DNA of 64,000 nucleotides from Allosphingosinicella vermicomposti (GTDB lineage: Bacteria; Pseudomonadota; Alphaproteobacteria; Sphingomonadales; Sphingomonadaceae): NCBI RefSeq assembly GCF_003012815.1, contig NZ_PXYJ01000001.1:434001-498000 (forward strand), read 5' to 3'. Positions 43,785-51,798 of this stretch are shown piece after piece (position 1 is the stretch's first letter; each line of letters starts with the position of its first letter). The notes under the pieces were generated by a model, which saw nothing but the letters and a program-made list of their open reading frames with translations, was not told where the DNA came from and did no database searches. Position numbers and translations under genes: made by a program.

Positions 43785-43928
43785 ATGATGGAGAGGAAGA
43801 GGGAAGAGGAGCAGGAGGGAAACCTGCCTTCGCATGTTGAAGAAAGCCGGAAGGAAGGCGAACGGCACCGCCGCGAATTGGATGAGGTGCCGCCGCCTGG
43901 CACCGACCCACTCCACGAAGGGCCCTAA
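43785..43928 (+). CDS. Small charged protein of unknown function (47 residues)
   Basis: A 47-residue open frame starting MMERKREEEQEGNLPSHVEE, very rich in glutamate, arginine and lysine, with a proline-rich end. AAAGGAAG lies four to twelve bases upstream of the ATG at 43785, a good ribosome-binding site, and the gene is divergent from the 2H-like gene, which supports expression. Its stop codon lies within a fragment of the repeat found at the end of the 25620-25890 element. The composition suggests a disordered protein. I cannot name a family. Confidence 0.55.
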   Translation: MMERKREEEQEGNLPSHVEESRKEGERHRRELDEVPPPGTDPLHEGP

Positions 43929-43945
43929 TTGAGTCCGGAGCCTAG
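43923..43945. repeat. Fragment of the 25620-25890 element end
   Basis: CCCTAATTGAGTCCGGAGCC matches the right terminal repeat of the 271-bp element (TCTAATTGAGTCTGGACCCT) at 17 of 20 positions and includes the stop codon of the small protein gene. Confidence 0.5.
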
Positions 43946-44853
43946 CCGCCCGCAAAGGATGTTGGCGCCAGAAACAGGCGTTTCACATCTGGCTCGACAG
44001 CGCGAATCTCTGCGATAAGACGCCCGACGATCCGTTCGATTTCTCCGGCCGGAACGGTATCGCGAAAGTCGACGAGAGCGGTGACGACGATGTCGTGAGG
44101 GCCAAGGTGAACCGAACTCATGTCCCGCACCTCGACAATGACGGGTTCGCGAAGCAGGTGATGCTCGAGCCTTGCGAGGAGCGCGGGCGAGGCGGATTCC
44201 CCGATAATGAGGCTCATCGTCTCGCGCGCAAGCAGCAGCGAGGCCGCGATGAGGATTAGGCCGATCAGCAACGAAGCGACGCCGTCCAAAGCGGGGAGAT
44301 TGAAGAGATGGGCGGCGACAAGGCCCGCCAGCGCGACTGCGAGGCCGATAAGAGCCGCCGTGTCTTCGAACAAGACGGTAAAGAGCACCGGATCCTTTGC
44401 CTCCCGTACCGCGCGCCACCAGGATGTATTGCCGGTAACCTTGCGGAATTCGCCAAGCGCAACGCGGAAGGATCCGCCCTCCATCACCATGGCGAGGCAG
44501 AGTATGACGTAATTGACGACCGGGCTTTCCACCGGATGGGGCGCATTGAGCTTCTGGACGCCTTCATAGATCGCCACGACGCCGCCCGCCGTGAAGAGCA
44601 GTACGGCGACGACGAAGCTCCAGAAATAGATTTCGCGCGAATAGCCGAAGGGGTGTTTGCGGTCCGCGGGCCGCGCCGATCGCTTCATGCCGAAGAGAAG
44701 GAGCAGTTGATTGCCCGTGTCGACGAGGCTGTGCACGCCCTCCGCGAGCATCGCGCTTGAACCGGTATAGGCCGCCCCGCCGAACTTCGCGATCGCGATG
44801 CCGAGATTGGCGCCCATCGCGGCGAGTACCGCCTTTTTCGACCCTGTCGCCAT
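43942..44853 (-). CDS. Cation diffusion facilitator (CDF) metal transporter
   Basis: A 303-residue inner-membrane protein with six helices and a C-terminal cytoplasmic domain. The helix 2 site reads LAEGVHSLVDTGNQLLLLFG, with the SxxxD/HxxxD metal-binding pattern, and the helix 5 region is VLFEDTAALIGLAVA. CDF proteins export Zn2+, Fe2+, Co2+ or Mn2+ in exchange for protons; the metal here is not identifiable. AAGGA precedes 44853; a start at 44868 would add five residues. The frame is open much further upstream only as a shadow of the peptidase gene. Confidence 0.92.
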   Translation of the reverse strand: MATGSKKAVLAAMGANLGIAIAKFGGAAYTGSSAMLAEGVHSLVDTGNQLLLLFGMKRSARPADRKHPFGYSREIYFWSFVVAVLLFTAGGVVAIYEGVQKLNAPHPVESPVVNYVILCLAMVMEGGSFRVALGEFRKVTGNTSWWRAVREAKDPVLFTVLFEDTAALIGLAVALAGLVAAHLFNLPALDGVASLLIGLILIAASLLLARETMSLIIGESASPALLARLEHHLLREPVIVEVRDMSSVHLGPHDIVVTALVDFRDTVPAGEIERIVGRLIAEIRAVEPDVKRLFLAPTSFAGG

Positions 44854-44918
44854 TTCGTCCTTCCACATCCTGGAAGGGGCGAACGTTGCGGGCGGGTGAA
44901 TGTTCGCCTGCGCGCAAA

Positions 44919-44942
44919 AGAAAAGGGAGCCGAAGCTCCCTT
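44919..44942 (-). terminator. Intrinsic terminator of the M13 peptidase gene
   Basis: On the minus strand AAGGGAGC-TTCG-GCTCCCTT is followed by TTCTTTTG. It is a compact stem with a stable TTCG tetraloop, 14 bases past the peptidase stop. Confidence 0.88.
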
Positions 44943-44956
44943 TCCCCTTCAGTCTC

Positions 44957-47083
44957 TTACCAGATCCGCGCGCGTTCTTCCGGCGGGATATAGAGCGCTT
45001 CGCCCGGCTGGATGTTGAATGCCTCATACCAGGCATCGACGTTGCGGAGCGGCGCGAAGGCGCGGATGTGGCCCGGCGAGTGCGGGCCGTTGACGATCTG
45101 CTGACGCAGCGCATCGTCGCGCCACAGCGTCCGCCACACCTGCGCCCAGCCCATGAACAGGCGCTGTTCGCCGGTGAAACCGTCGATGACCGGCGATTTC
45201 TGACCATTGAGCGAGTTCTTGTACGCGTCATAGGCGACGTGGATGCCAGCCATATCGCCGATATTCTCGCCCATCGCGACGCGGCCGTTGATGCGCATGT
45301 CGGGCAGCGTCGGGAAGGTGTAGGCTTCATATTGAGCGCCCAATCGCGCTGCCTGCGTTTCGAATTTCGCCGCATCATCGGCCGTCCACCAATCGCGCAG
45401 GATGCCCTTGCCGTCCGACTTGCGGCCCTGATCGTCGAAGCCGTGGCTGATTTCGTGGCCGATTACGCCGCCAATGGCGCCGTAATTGACGGCCGGATCG
45501 GCCTTGGGATCGAAGAAGGGCGGTTGCAGGATTGCGGCGGGGAAGACGATCTCGTTCTTCACCGGCGAATAATAAGCGTTCACCGTCTGCGGCGTCATGC
45601 CCCATTCGGCTTCGTCCACGCGCTGGCCGAGCCGATTGGCACGATAATTCCATTCGAAAGCCGCCGCCCGTTCGACATTCCCGAACAGGTCGCCATTCTT
45701 GATCTGCAGCGCCGAATAATCCCGCCACTTGTCGGGATGGCCGATCTTCAGGCCAAAATTGGCGAGCTTGTCGAGCGCCTGGACCTTCGTTTCCGGGCTC
45801 ATCCACTGAAGGCCCTCGATACGGGTCTTCATGGCAGCCTTCACGTTGGCGACCAGGCTGTCCATCGCGGTCTTTGCTTCGGCGGTATAATAGAGGCCGA
45901 CATAGTCGCGGCCGATGGCTTCGCCCATCGCGCCTTCCGCCACGCCGACGCCGCGCTTCCAACGCTCGCGCTGCTCCGGCTGGCCGTTCATGAACTTCGA
46001 ACGGAATTCGAACTGTGCCTGGTCGAAAGCCTTGGACAGGAGCGGGGCGGCGTCATCCACCGTCTGGAAAGCCTGCCATGCCTTCAGCGTCTCAAGATCG
46101 GTATCCGCGAAAATCTTCGCGATTTTCGGGAATGCGGTGTTCTGCGACACGATCGCCTTGTCGGCCTTGCCGACATTGGCGGCCGCCATGAACGTGCCCC
46201 AGGGGAAGCCCGGCGCCTGCGTATTCAGCTCCGCGAGCGTCATCGGATTATAGGTCTTGTCGCGGTTGCGGCTTTCGGCGCGGGTCCAATGCGCCTCGGC
46301 GATCTTCGTTTCCATCGCGACGATGTCGGCGGCCGCCTTTTCCGCATTCGCCCAGCCGGCAAGGCCGAGCATCTGTGCGACATATTGCTGGTAGCGGGTC
46401 TTCTGCGGCGCGAATTTTTCCTGAAGATACATTTCGCGGTCGCCCAGGCCGAGGCCGGACTGACTCATGTACAGTGCGTAATAATCCGGATTCTTGCTGT
46501 CGTCGTTGACGAACGCGCCGAAGAAGCTGCCACCGACCCGGCCGAGCGACTGGCCCATCAGCTTGGCCATGTCATCCTTCGACTTCACGCCACGTATGGC
46601 TTTGAGCTTCGGCTGGAGCGGCTTGGCGCCGAGCTTCTCGATCGCCGCTTCGTCCATGAACGCCTGGTAGAGAGCCGCAACCTTCGCCTGATCGCCGTCC
46701 TTTGCGGGATTGCCGAGCTTATAGCCTTCAACCAGCTGGCGAACACGCGCCTCGGAAAGATCGCGCAGCGTCGCGAACGCGCCGAAAGAGGAGCGGTCCG
46801 CCGGAATTTCCGTCGTCTTGGCCCACGTGCCATTCACATAGCCGAAGAAGTCGTCACCGGGCTTGACGCTCTTGTCCATGCCCGCCGTATCGATGCCCCA
46901 CTCGCCCATGGGGGCGGCCGCAATCGTCGTGGCGGTGCTGCTGCTCGCGCCAGTGCTTGCCGCGCTGTCGAATAGAGACAGCATCGTGCAGGCCTCGTCG
47001 ATGCAATCATGGCTCTCGTCCGCAAAAGCGGGGGCGGCCGCAAGCAGCGCAAGGCCGAGCGCCTTGGTCGTCAAAAGCTTCAT
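44957..47083 (-). CDS. M13-family (neprilysin-like) zinc metallopeptidase
   Basis: A 708-residue secreted endopeptidase with signal peptide (MKLLTTKALGLALLAAAPAF) and a short low-complexity stretch to residue 60. The M13 N-terminal domain follows, and the catalytic domain holds HEISH at residue 543 (VIGHEISHGFDDQG) and the third zinc ligand in GENIGDMAGIHVAYDAY. The substrate-binding VNAYYSPVKNEIVFPAAILQ is also present. It ends in PPEERARIW, close to the family's CxxW end. Probable periplasmic degradation of short peptides. It has its own terminator. Confidence 0.95.
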   Translation of the reverse strand: MKLLTTKALGLALLAAAPAFADESHDCIDEACTMLSLFDSAASTGASSSTATTIAAAPMGEWGIDTAGMDKSVKPGDDFFGYVNGTWAKTTEIPADRSSFGAFATLRDLSEARVRQLVEGYKLGNPAKDGDQAKVAALYQAFMDEAAIEKLGAKPLQPKLKAIRGVKSKDDMAKLMGQSLGRVGGSFFGAFVNDDSKNPDYYALYMSQSGLGLGDREMYLQEKFAPQKTRYQQYVAQMLGLAGWANAEKAAADIVAMETKIAEAHWTRAESRNRDKTYNPMTLAELNTQAPGFPWGTFMAAANVGKADKAIVSQNTAFPKIAKIFADTDLETLKAWQAFQTVDDAAPLLSKAFDQAQFEFRSKFMNGQPEQRERWKRGVGVAEGAMGEAIGRDYVGLYYTAEAKTAMDSLVANVKAAMKTRIEGLQWMSPETKVQALDKLANFGLKIGHPDKWRDYSALQIKNGDLFGNVERAAAFEWNYRANRLGQRVDEAEWGMTPQTVNAYYSPVKNEIVFPAAILQPPFFDPKADPAVNYGAIGGVIGHEISHGFDDQGRKSDGKGILRDWWTADDAAKFETQAARLGAQYEAYTFPTLPDMRINGRVAMGENIGDMAGIHVAYDAYKNSLNGQKSPVIDGFTGEQRLFMGWAQVWRTLWRDDALRQQIVNGPHSPGHIRAFAPLRNVDAWYEAFNIQPGEALYIPPEERARIW

Positions 47084-47160
47084 TTCTGCCCCTTTGGCTC
47101 ATGGGCGTGAATCGCCCGGATGGCGGACACTATTCAGGGGCAGCGATGAACGTCAAATGA

Positions 47161-48063
47161 TCATGCGTCGGCAGGCTTTTCCCAGCTGTCGTCGATCATC
47201 TTGATAATGGCGGAAAAATCCTTTCCCGCGCCGCCAAGATTGGCGAAGCGCGTATAGAGTTCCTCCGCTTCAGCGCCCATGGGCGTATAGGCGTTGACGC
47301 TCTGTGCCGCTTCCATGGCGAGCTTCAGATCCTTCAGCATCAGGGCGGTTGCGAACCCGCCTTCATAGTCGCGATCCGCAGGCGTCTGCGGACCGACGCC
47401 GGGGACCGGGCAATAGCTCGTCATCGACCAGTTCTGGCCCGATGCCTGGCTCGAAATGGCGAAGAAGGTCTGCGGGTCGAGGCCGAGCTTCTGAGCCAGC
47501 GCGAAGGTCTCGCAGGTCGCGACCATCGACGCGCCCAAGAGCATGTTGTTGCAGATTTTCGCCGCCTGACCCGCGCCCGCGCCGCCCGCGTGGATCACCG
47601 CCTTGCCCATGATTTCGAGGAAGGGTTGTGCCGCTTCGAAGGCCTTGTCCGTGCCGCCGCACATGAAGGTGAGGGTGCCCGCTTCGGCCGCCGCTATACC
47701 GCCGGAGACCGGCGCATCGACCATCTGGTAGCCCGCCGCTTCCGCGTCCGCGATCACCTTGCGCGCCGTGGTGACATCGATCGTGGAGCAATCGATCAGG
47801 ATCGCAGCCTTGGGGGCCGCGCCGAGGATGCTGTTCTCGTACACATCCTCCACATGCTTGCCCGCAGGCAGCATGGTGACGACGACATCGGCCTCGCTCG
47901 CCGCTTCGGCAGCGGAAGCGGCGCGGATGCAACCCGCTGCTTCGGCTTTGGCGAGGGCCGCATCGGAAAGGTCGAAAGCCCGCACCTCATGTCCCGCCTT
48001 GGCGAGATTGGCGGCCATACCGCTCCCCATATTGCCGAGCCCGATGAATGCGACCTTTGCCAT
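47161..48063 (-). CDS. mmsB: 3-hydroxyisobutyrate dehydrogenase
   Basis: A 300-residue NAD-dependent dehydrogenase that oxidises 3-hydroxyisobutyrate to methylmalonate semialdehyde in valine degradation. The N-terminal Rossmann motif is FIGLGNMGSGMAANLAKAGH, the substrate-binding motif is DAPVSGGIAAAEAGTLTFMCGG, and the catalytic lysine lies in GAGQAAKICNNMLLG. It is the last gene of the minus-strand valine operon. A 124-base gap to the previous gene is occupied by an inverted pair of family A repeats. Start at 48063 gives the Rossmann strand at once. Confidence 0.95.
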   Translation of the reverse strand: MAKVAFIGLGNMGSGMAANLAKAGHEVRAFDLSDAALAKAEAAGCIRAASAAEAASEADVVVTMLPAGKHVEDVYENSILGAAPKAAILIDCSTIDVTTARKVIADAEAAGYQMVDAPVSGGIAAAEAGTLTFMCGGTDKAFEAAQPFLEIMGKAVIHAGGAGAGQAAKICNNMLLGASMVATCETFALAQKLGLDPQTFFAISSQASGQNWSMTSYCPVPGVGPQTPADRDYEGGFATALMLKDLKLAMEAAQSVNAYTPMGAEAEELYTRFANLGGAGKDFSAIIKMIDDSWEKPADA

Positions 48064-48091
48064 TTCGTTATCCTCTACCTTACATCCAGAA

Positions 48092-48167
48092 CCGCTAGGG
48101 CTGAGCTTGTCGAAGCGCGTTTGCCCCGCACGTTTCACACGCCCTTCGACAGGCTCAGGGCTAGCGG
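48092..48167. repeat. Inverted pair of family A repeats inside the valine operon
   Basis: Units at 48092-48119 and 48139-48167 face each other in the gap between the enoyl-CoA hydratase and mmsB genes. Confidence 0.8.
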
Positions 48168-48187
48168 GGCGTTTTTGCGGGGTCAGC

Positions 48188-48961
48188 TTACCGCCCGTTC
48201 CACTCCGCCTTCCGCTTGTCGACGAAGGCGCTCATGCCTTCCTTCTGGTCCTCGGACCCGAAGAGCCCGTGGAACAACCGACGCTCGAACACAATGCCCT
48301 GCGCCAGGCCCATCTCGAAGGCGGCGTTCACCATTTCCTTGTTGGCGATGGCGGCAAGCGGGCCCATGGCCGCGATCGTTTCTGCGGTCTTCAGCGCCTC
48401 TTCGAGTAGCGAAGCTGCGGGCACCACTCGCGCGACGAGACCAGAGCGTTCCGCTTCCTCTGCGCCCATCATCCGGCCGGTAAGGCACATTTCCATTGCC
48501 TTGGCCTTACCGATTGCATGGGTCAGTCGCTGCGATCCGCCCATGCCCGGCGTCACACCCAGCTTGATCTCCGGCTGGCCAAATTGCGCATTGTCGCCCG
48601 CGATGATGAAGTCCGCCATCATGGCGACCTCACAGCCGCCGCCGAGCGCATAGCCCGCCACCGCCGCGATCCAAGGTTTGCGCGTGGCCGTCACCTTCTC
48701 CCAGCCGGAGAAGAAGTTCGACGCATACATTTGGGCAAAGCCCTGATCCTGCATTTCCTTGATATCCGCGCCCGCCGCGAAAGCCTTTTCGCTACCGGTC
48801 AGCACCGCGCAACGCTGGCTGTCGTCCGCATCATAGGCGGCGAAGGCGGCGATCAGCTCATTCAGCACCGCCGTATTGAGCGCATTCAGCGCCTTCGGGC
48901 GATTGAGGGTGATGAGCGTCACCGCCCCACGTTGTTCGACCAGGATGTTTTCGTAGCTCAT
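48188..48961 (-). CDS. Enoyl-CoA hydratase
   Basis: A 257-residue crotonase-fold enzyme hydrating methacrylyl-CoA or other enoyl-CoAs. Oxyanion-hole and active-site segments are [36 protein letters not shown] (catalytic glutamate) and [13 protein letters not shown] (second glutamate region). RBS AGGA precedes [10 protein letters not shown] at 48961; starts at 48964 and 48982 are open, but the last lies within a repeat. It sits between the 3-hydroxyisobutyryl-CoA hydrolase and mmsB genes, consistent with the hydration step of valine catabolism. Confidence 0.92.
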   Translation of the reverse strand: MSYENILVEQRGAVTLITLNRPKALNALNTAVLNELIAAFAAYDADDSQRCAVLTGSEKAFAAGADIKEMQDQGFAQMYASNFFSGWEKVTATRKPWIAAVAGYALGGGCEVAMMADFIIAGDNAQFGQPEIKLGVTPGMGGSQRLTHAIGKAKAMEMCLTGRMMGAEEAERSGLVARVVPAASLLEEALKTAETIAAMGPLAAIANKEMVNAAFEMGLAQGIVFERRLFHGLFGSEDQKEGMSAFVDKRKAEWNGR

Positions 48962-48976
48962 CATTCTCGTCCTAAG

Positions 48977-49063
48977 CGTCATTCCGGCGAAAGCCGGAAT
49001 CTCGTGACCGAAAGGTTCAGCGCTCCGCCCTCGCTGAGATCCCGGCCTTCGCCGGAATGACGA
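48977..49063. repeat. Inverted repeat element, family D, inside the valine operon
   Basis: Arms at 48977-49004 (GTCATTCCGGCGAAAGCCGG) and 49036-49063 fill the gap between the 3-hydroxyisobutyryl-CoA hydrolase stop and the enoyl-CoA hydratase start. Confidence 0.85.
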
Positions 49064-50113
49064 TTAAGCGGCTAGCGGCGTCCATTCCTCGCCTTCCGGC
49101 ATCGGCGCGAAGATGGTGTCGATCATTTCGTCCGTTACACCCTCGGGCGTGTCGGGATTCCATTTCGGTGCATTGTCCTTGTCGATCAACACGGCGCGGA
49201 CGCCTTCGATAAAGTCCGGCCGCACCACGACATGGGCGGCGATGCCATATTCCATCCGCATCTCGTCCGCGAAGTCGGTCATCACCGCGCCGAGGGCAAG
49301 CTGGCGGAGCGAAACCTTGCAGGCCTGCGGGCTCTTCGTGCGGAGCGTTGCAAGCTCGGTCTGCGCCCATTCGGACTCATCGGCTTCAAGGCTGGCGAGA
49401 ATATCCTCCAGCCGATCCGATGCGAAATGCCGGTTGATGGTCAGGAGATTGTCGGCAACCCTGGCTTCCGGAACCGATGCTCCGGCCGTTCCCAATATGC
49501 CCTCGATCCGGTCCGGACGCGCGGCGATCTGCGCCTTGACGTCCTCCAGCTTCTCGCTCGGGCAATAATGGCTGGCGAGGCCGAGATATTTGCACTCGGC
49601 GCCATCCATCCGCGCGCCGGTCAGCGCCAGGAACTGGCCGACCCGGCCCGGCAGGCGGGACAGATACCAGCCGCCGCCGACGTCCGGGAACAGGCCGATT
49701 GCGGTTTCCGGCATGGCGAAGCGGGTATTCTCCGTCGCCACGCGATATTTGGCGGGCTGCGAAATGCCGACGCCGCCGCCCATCGTGATGCCGTCCATGA
49801 AGGCAATGATGGGCTTTTCATAGGTGAAGAGCAGGTGGTTGAGCCGATATTCCTCGTGGAAGAAGGCCCGGGCATCGGCGCCGTCCGTCGAGCCGCTTTC
49901 GGCCAGCATGCGCACGTCGCCGCCCGCACAGAAGCCGCGCCCTTCGGCATGGTCGATCATGACGGCTTCCACCGCCGGATCATCGCTCCATTCGATCAGC
50001 GTCGCGATCATGGCCGAACACATGTCCTTGGTCAGGGCATGGATGGCCTTCGGGCGATTGAGGCGGATGCGGCCGACACGGCCTTCGATCATGGTTATGA
50101 TGTCTTCGGTCAT
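49064..50113 (-). CDS. 3-hydroxyisobutyryl-CoA hydrolase
   Basis: A 349-residue crotonase-superfamily hydrolase releasing 3-hydroxyisobutyrate from its CoA ester. HIBCH-type features are GRVGRIRLNRPKAIHALT, GRGFCAGGDVRMLAESG, IAFMDGITMGGGVGISQPAKYR, ETAIGLFPDVGGGWYLSRLPG and a longer C-terminal helical part than enoyl-CoA hydratases. It lies between the acyl-CoA dehydrogenase and enoyl-CoA hydratase genes, each junction occupied by repeat elements. The length favours the hydrolase over a simple hydratase. Confidence 0.92.
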   Translation of the reverse strand: MTEDIITMIEGRVGRIRLNRPKAIHALTKDMCSAMIATLIEWSDDPAVEAVMIDHAEGRGFCAGGDVRMLAESGSTDGADARAFFHEEYRLNHLLFTYEKPIIAFMDGITMGGGVGISQPAKYRVATENTRFAMPETAIGLFPDVGGGWYLSRLPGRVGQFLALTGARMDGAECKYLGLASHYCPSEKLEDVKAQIAARPDRIEGILGTAGASVPEARVADNLLTINRHFASDRLEDILASLEADESEWAQTELATLRTKSPQACKVSLRQLALGAVMTDFADEMRMEYGIAAHVVVRPDFIEGVRAVLIDKDNAPKWNPDTPEGVTDEMIDTIFAPMPEGEEWTPLAA

Positions 50114-50118
50114 CAGAA

Positions 50119-50231
50119 GTCCTTCGATACGGGCCTTCGCCGTTGCTCAGTCCCTACTCAGGACGAACGGAAAAGAAAAACCCGTTCGGCCTGAATAGCC
50201 ATTGAGCTTGTCGAAATGGCGTATCGAAGGG
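50119..50231. repeat. Inverted repeat element (family C) inside the valine operon
   Basis: Outer arms CCTTCGATACG/CGTATCGAAGG (50121-50131, 50220-50230), inner CGAACGG/CCGTTCG and a partial family A core (GAGCTTGTCGAA) fill the whole gap between the acyl-CoA dehydrogenase stop and the hydrolase start. Confidence 0.75.
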
Positions 50232-51374
50232 TCACTGCCGCAACATCTCGCGCGAAACGATCACCCGCATGATCTGGTTGGTGCCTTCCAAAATCGAATG
50301 CACGCGAAGGTCGCGCCAGAAGCGCTCGATCGGATAATCCTGAAGATAGCCGTAGCCCCCATGCAGTTGCAGCGCACGATCAACGACGCTGCTGCCCGTG
50401 TCAGTTGCAAGGCGCTTCGCCATCGCCGCGAACTTGGTCTTGTCCGGTGCGTTCGCCGTCACCTTGGCAGCGGCGGTGTAGAGGAGGATGCGCGCGGCCT
50501 GAAGTTCGGTTTCCATATCGGCCAGCGTGAACTGCGTGTTCTGGAAGTCCGCGATCGGGTTGCCGAACTGCTTGCGATCCTTCGTATATTTGACCGCTTC
50601 GTCGAGGCAGCGTTGCGCGCCGCCGAGCGAGCAGGCGCCGATGTTGAGGCGACCTCCGTCGAGACCCATCATCGCGATGCGGAAGCCTTCGCCTTCGCCG
50701 CCGACGCGGTTCGACACGGGCACGCGCACGTCGTCGAAATTGACCTGGCAGGTCGGCTGCGAATGCCAGCCGAGCTTCTTTTCCTGCGCGCCGAAGCTAA
50801 CGCCCGGCATGTCCTTTTCGATGACAAGGCAGCTAATGCCCTTGGGGCCATCTTCCCCGGTGCGGACCATGACGACGTAAATCTCATTCTCGCCGCCGCC
50901 GGAGATGAACGCCTTGGAGCCCGACACGACATAATGGTCGCCGTCCAGCACCGCCTTGGTCTTGAGCGCTGCCGCGTCGGAACCCGAGGAGGGCTCGGTG
51001 AGGCAATAAGAACCCATCTTCTCCATCGTCACCATCGACGGGAGATATTTCGCCTTGAGGTCGTCCGACCCGAAGCGGTCGATCATCCACGCGGCCATAT
51101 TGTGGATGGAGATGAAGGCGGAGGTGGACGGACAGCCGTAAGCCATCGCCTCCATGATGAGCGCCGCCTCCAGCCGACCGAGCCCGATGCCGCCCGCATC
51201 TTCGCTCACGTAGATGGAGCCAAAGCCCAGTTCCGCCGCCGACCGGATCGTGTCCTTCGGGAAAATATGCTTCTCGTCCCACTCGCCCGCATGAGGCGTG
51301 ATGGCGTCGGCGGTGAACTTTTGCGCCATTTCCTGGATCTGGCGCTGGTCATCGGTAAGGTCGAACTGGGTCAT
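50232..51374 (-). CDS. Acyl-CoA dehydrogenase (probable isobutyryl-CoA dehydrogenase)
   Basis: A 380-residue FAD enzyme oxidising a branched short-chain acyl-CoA. Signatures are the acyl-CoA dehydrogenase motif GSYCLTEPSSGSDAAALKT, SKAFISGGGENEIYVV and the C-terminal QLHGGYGYLQDYPIERFWRD, followed by RVHSILEGTNQIMRVIVSR, which includes the catalytic glutamate region. AAGGACAGG precedes 51374. Its place in the valine operon beside mmsA and the 3-hydroxyisobutyryl-CoA hydrolase makes isobutyryl-CoA the likely substrate. Confidence 0.93.
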   Translation of the reverse strand: MTQFDLTDDQRQIQEMAQKFTADAITPHAGEWDEKHIFPKDTIRSAAELGFGSIYVSEDAGGIGLGRLEAALIMEAMAYGCPSTSAFISIHNMAAWMIDRFGSDDLKAKYLPSMVTMEKMGSYCLTEPSSGSDAAALKTKAVLDGDHYVVSGSKAFISGGGENEIYVVMVRTGEDGPKGISCLVIEKDMPGVSFGAQEKKLGWHSQPTCQVNFDDVRVPVSNRVGGEGEGFRIAMMGLDGGRLNIGACSLGGAQRCLDEAVKYTKDRKQFGNPIADFQNTQFTLADMETELQAARILLYTAAAKVTANAPDKTKFAAMAKRLATDTGSSVVDRALQLHGGYGYLQDYPIERFWRDLRVHSILEGTNQIMRVIVSREMLRQ

Positions 51375-51402
51375 CCTGTCCTTCAATCTTGATCTGAGAC
51401 GT

Positions 51403-51780
51403 TCAACTGCGCGAAGGAATTCCTTCCAGCGCCCATGCTTCGGCGGCTACGGGTTCATCGAACACCTGAAATTTCTGTCCGTGGAAAATGCGCTGAGCCT
51501 GCAGGCGGTTTAGGGTTGTCGCGGTGATGATGGCGACGCGTCCGCCAACGGCCCGCGACATGTCGTCCATGAGTTTCCCGAAGACTTCGGAGACCTCCGC
51601 CGATTGCACGGGCAGCTCCCGCCCATCGCCGAGGACCGACACGATCCGTCCGTTCCGCCCAACCTCGGCAGCTTTTGCAAGGAATTCGGCCGAAAAACGC
51701 GTGGCAATATCAGCATCCCAAAAGCCCGCCAGCTTGAGCCGGATCAGGCTTTTATCCTCGTCGAAGTCGATCTGATACAT
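51403..51780 (-). CDS. STAS/SpoIIAA-like protein of unknown function
   Basis: A 125-residue cytoplasmic protein with no catalytic motif. The beginning, MYQIDFDEDKSLIRLKLAGF then WDADIATRFSAEF, and the later VGGRVAIITATTLNRLQAQRI give an alternating strand-helix pattern like the SpoIIAA/STAS fold. Small proteins of this type occur in sphingomonads without a known function. It lies between mmsA and the acyl-CoA dehydrogenase, 18 bases after mmsA, inside an otherwise purely metabolic operon. A regulatory or membrane-binding role is guesswork. Confidence 0.7.
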   Translation of the reverse strand: MYQIDFDEDKSLIRLKLAGFWDADIATRFSAEFLAKAAEVGRNGRIVSVLGDGRELPVQSAEVSEVFGKLMDDMSRAVGGRVAIITATTLNRLQAQRIFHGQKFQVFDEPVAAEAWALEGIPSRS

Positions 51781-51798
51781 TTTGCGTTTGCCCTTGGA

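Noticed and set aside
44900-46975. Long plus-strand frame antisense to the M13 peptidase
   Set aside because: The minus-strand gene has HEISH, signal peptide and terminator; the antisense frame has none.
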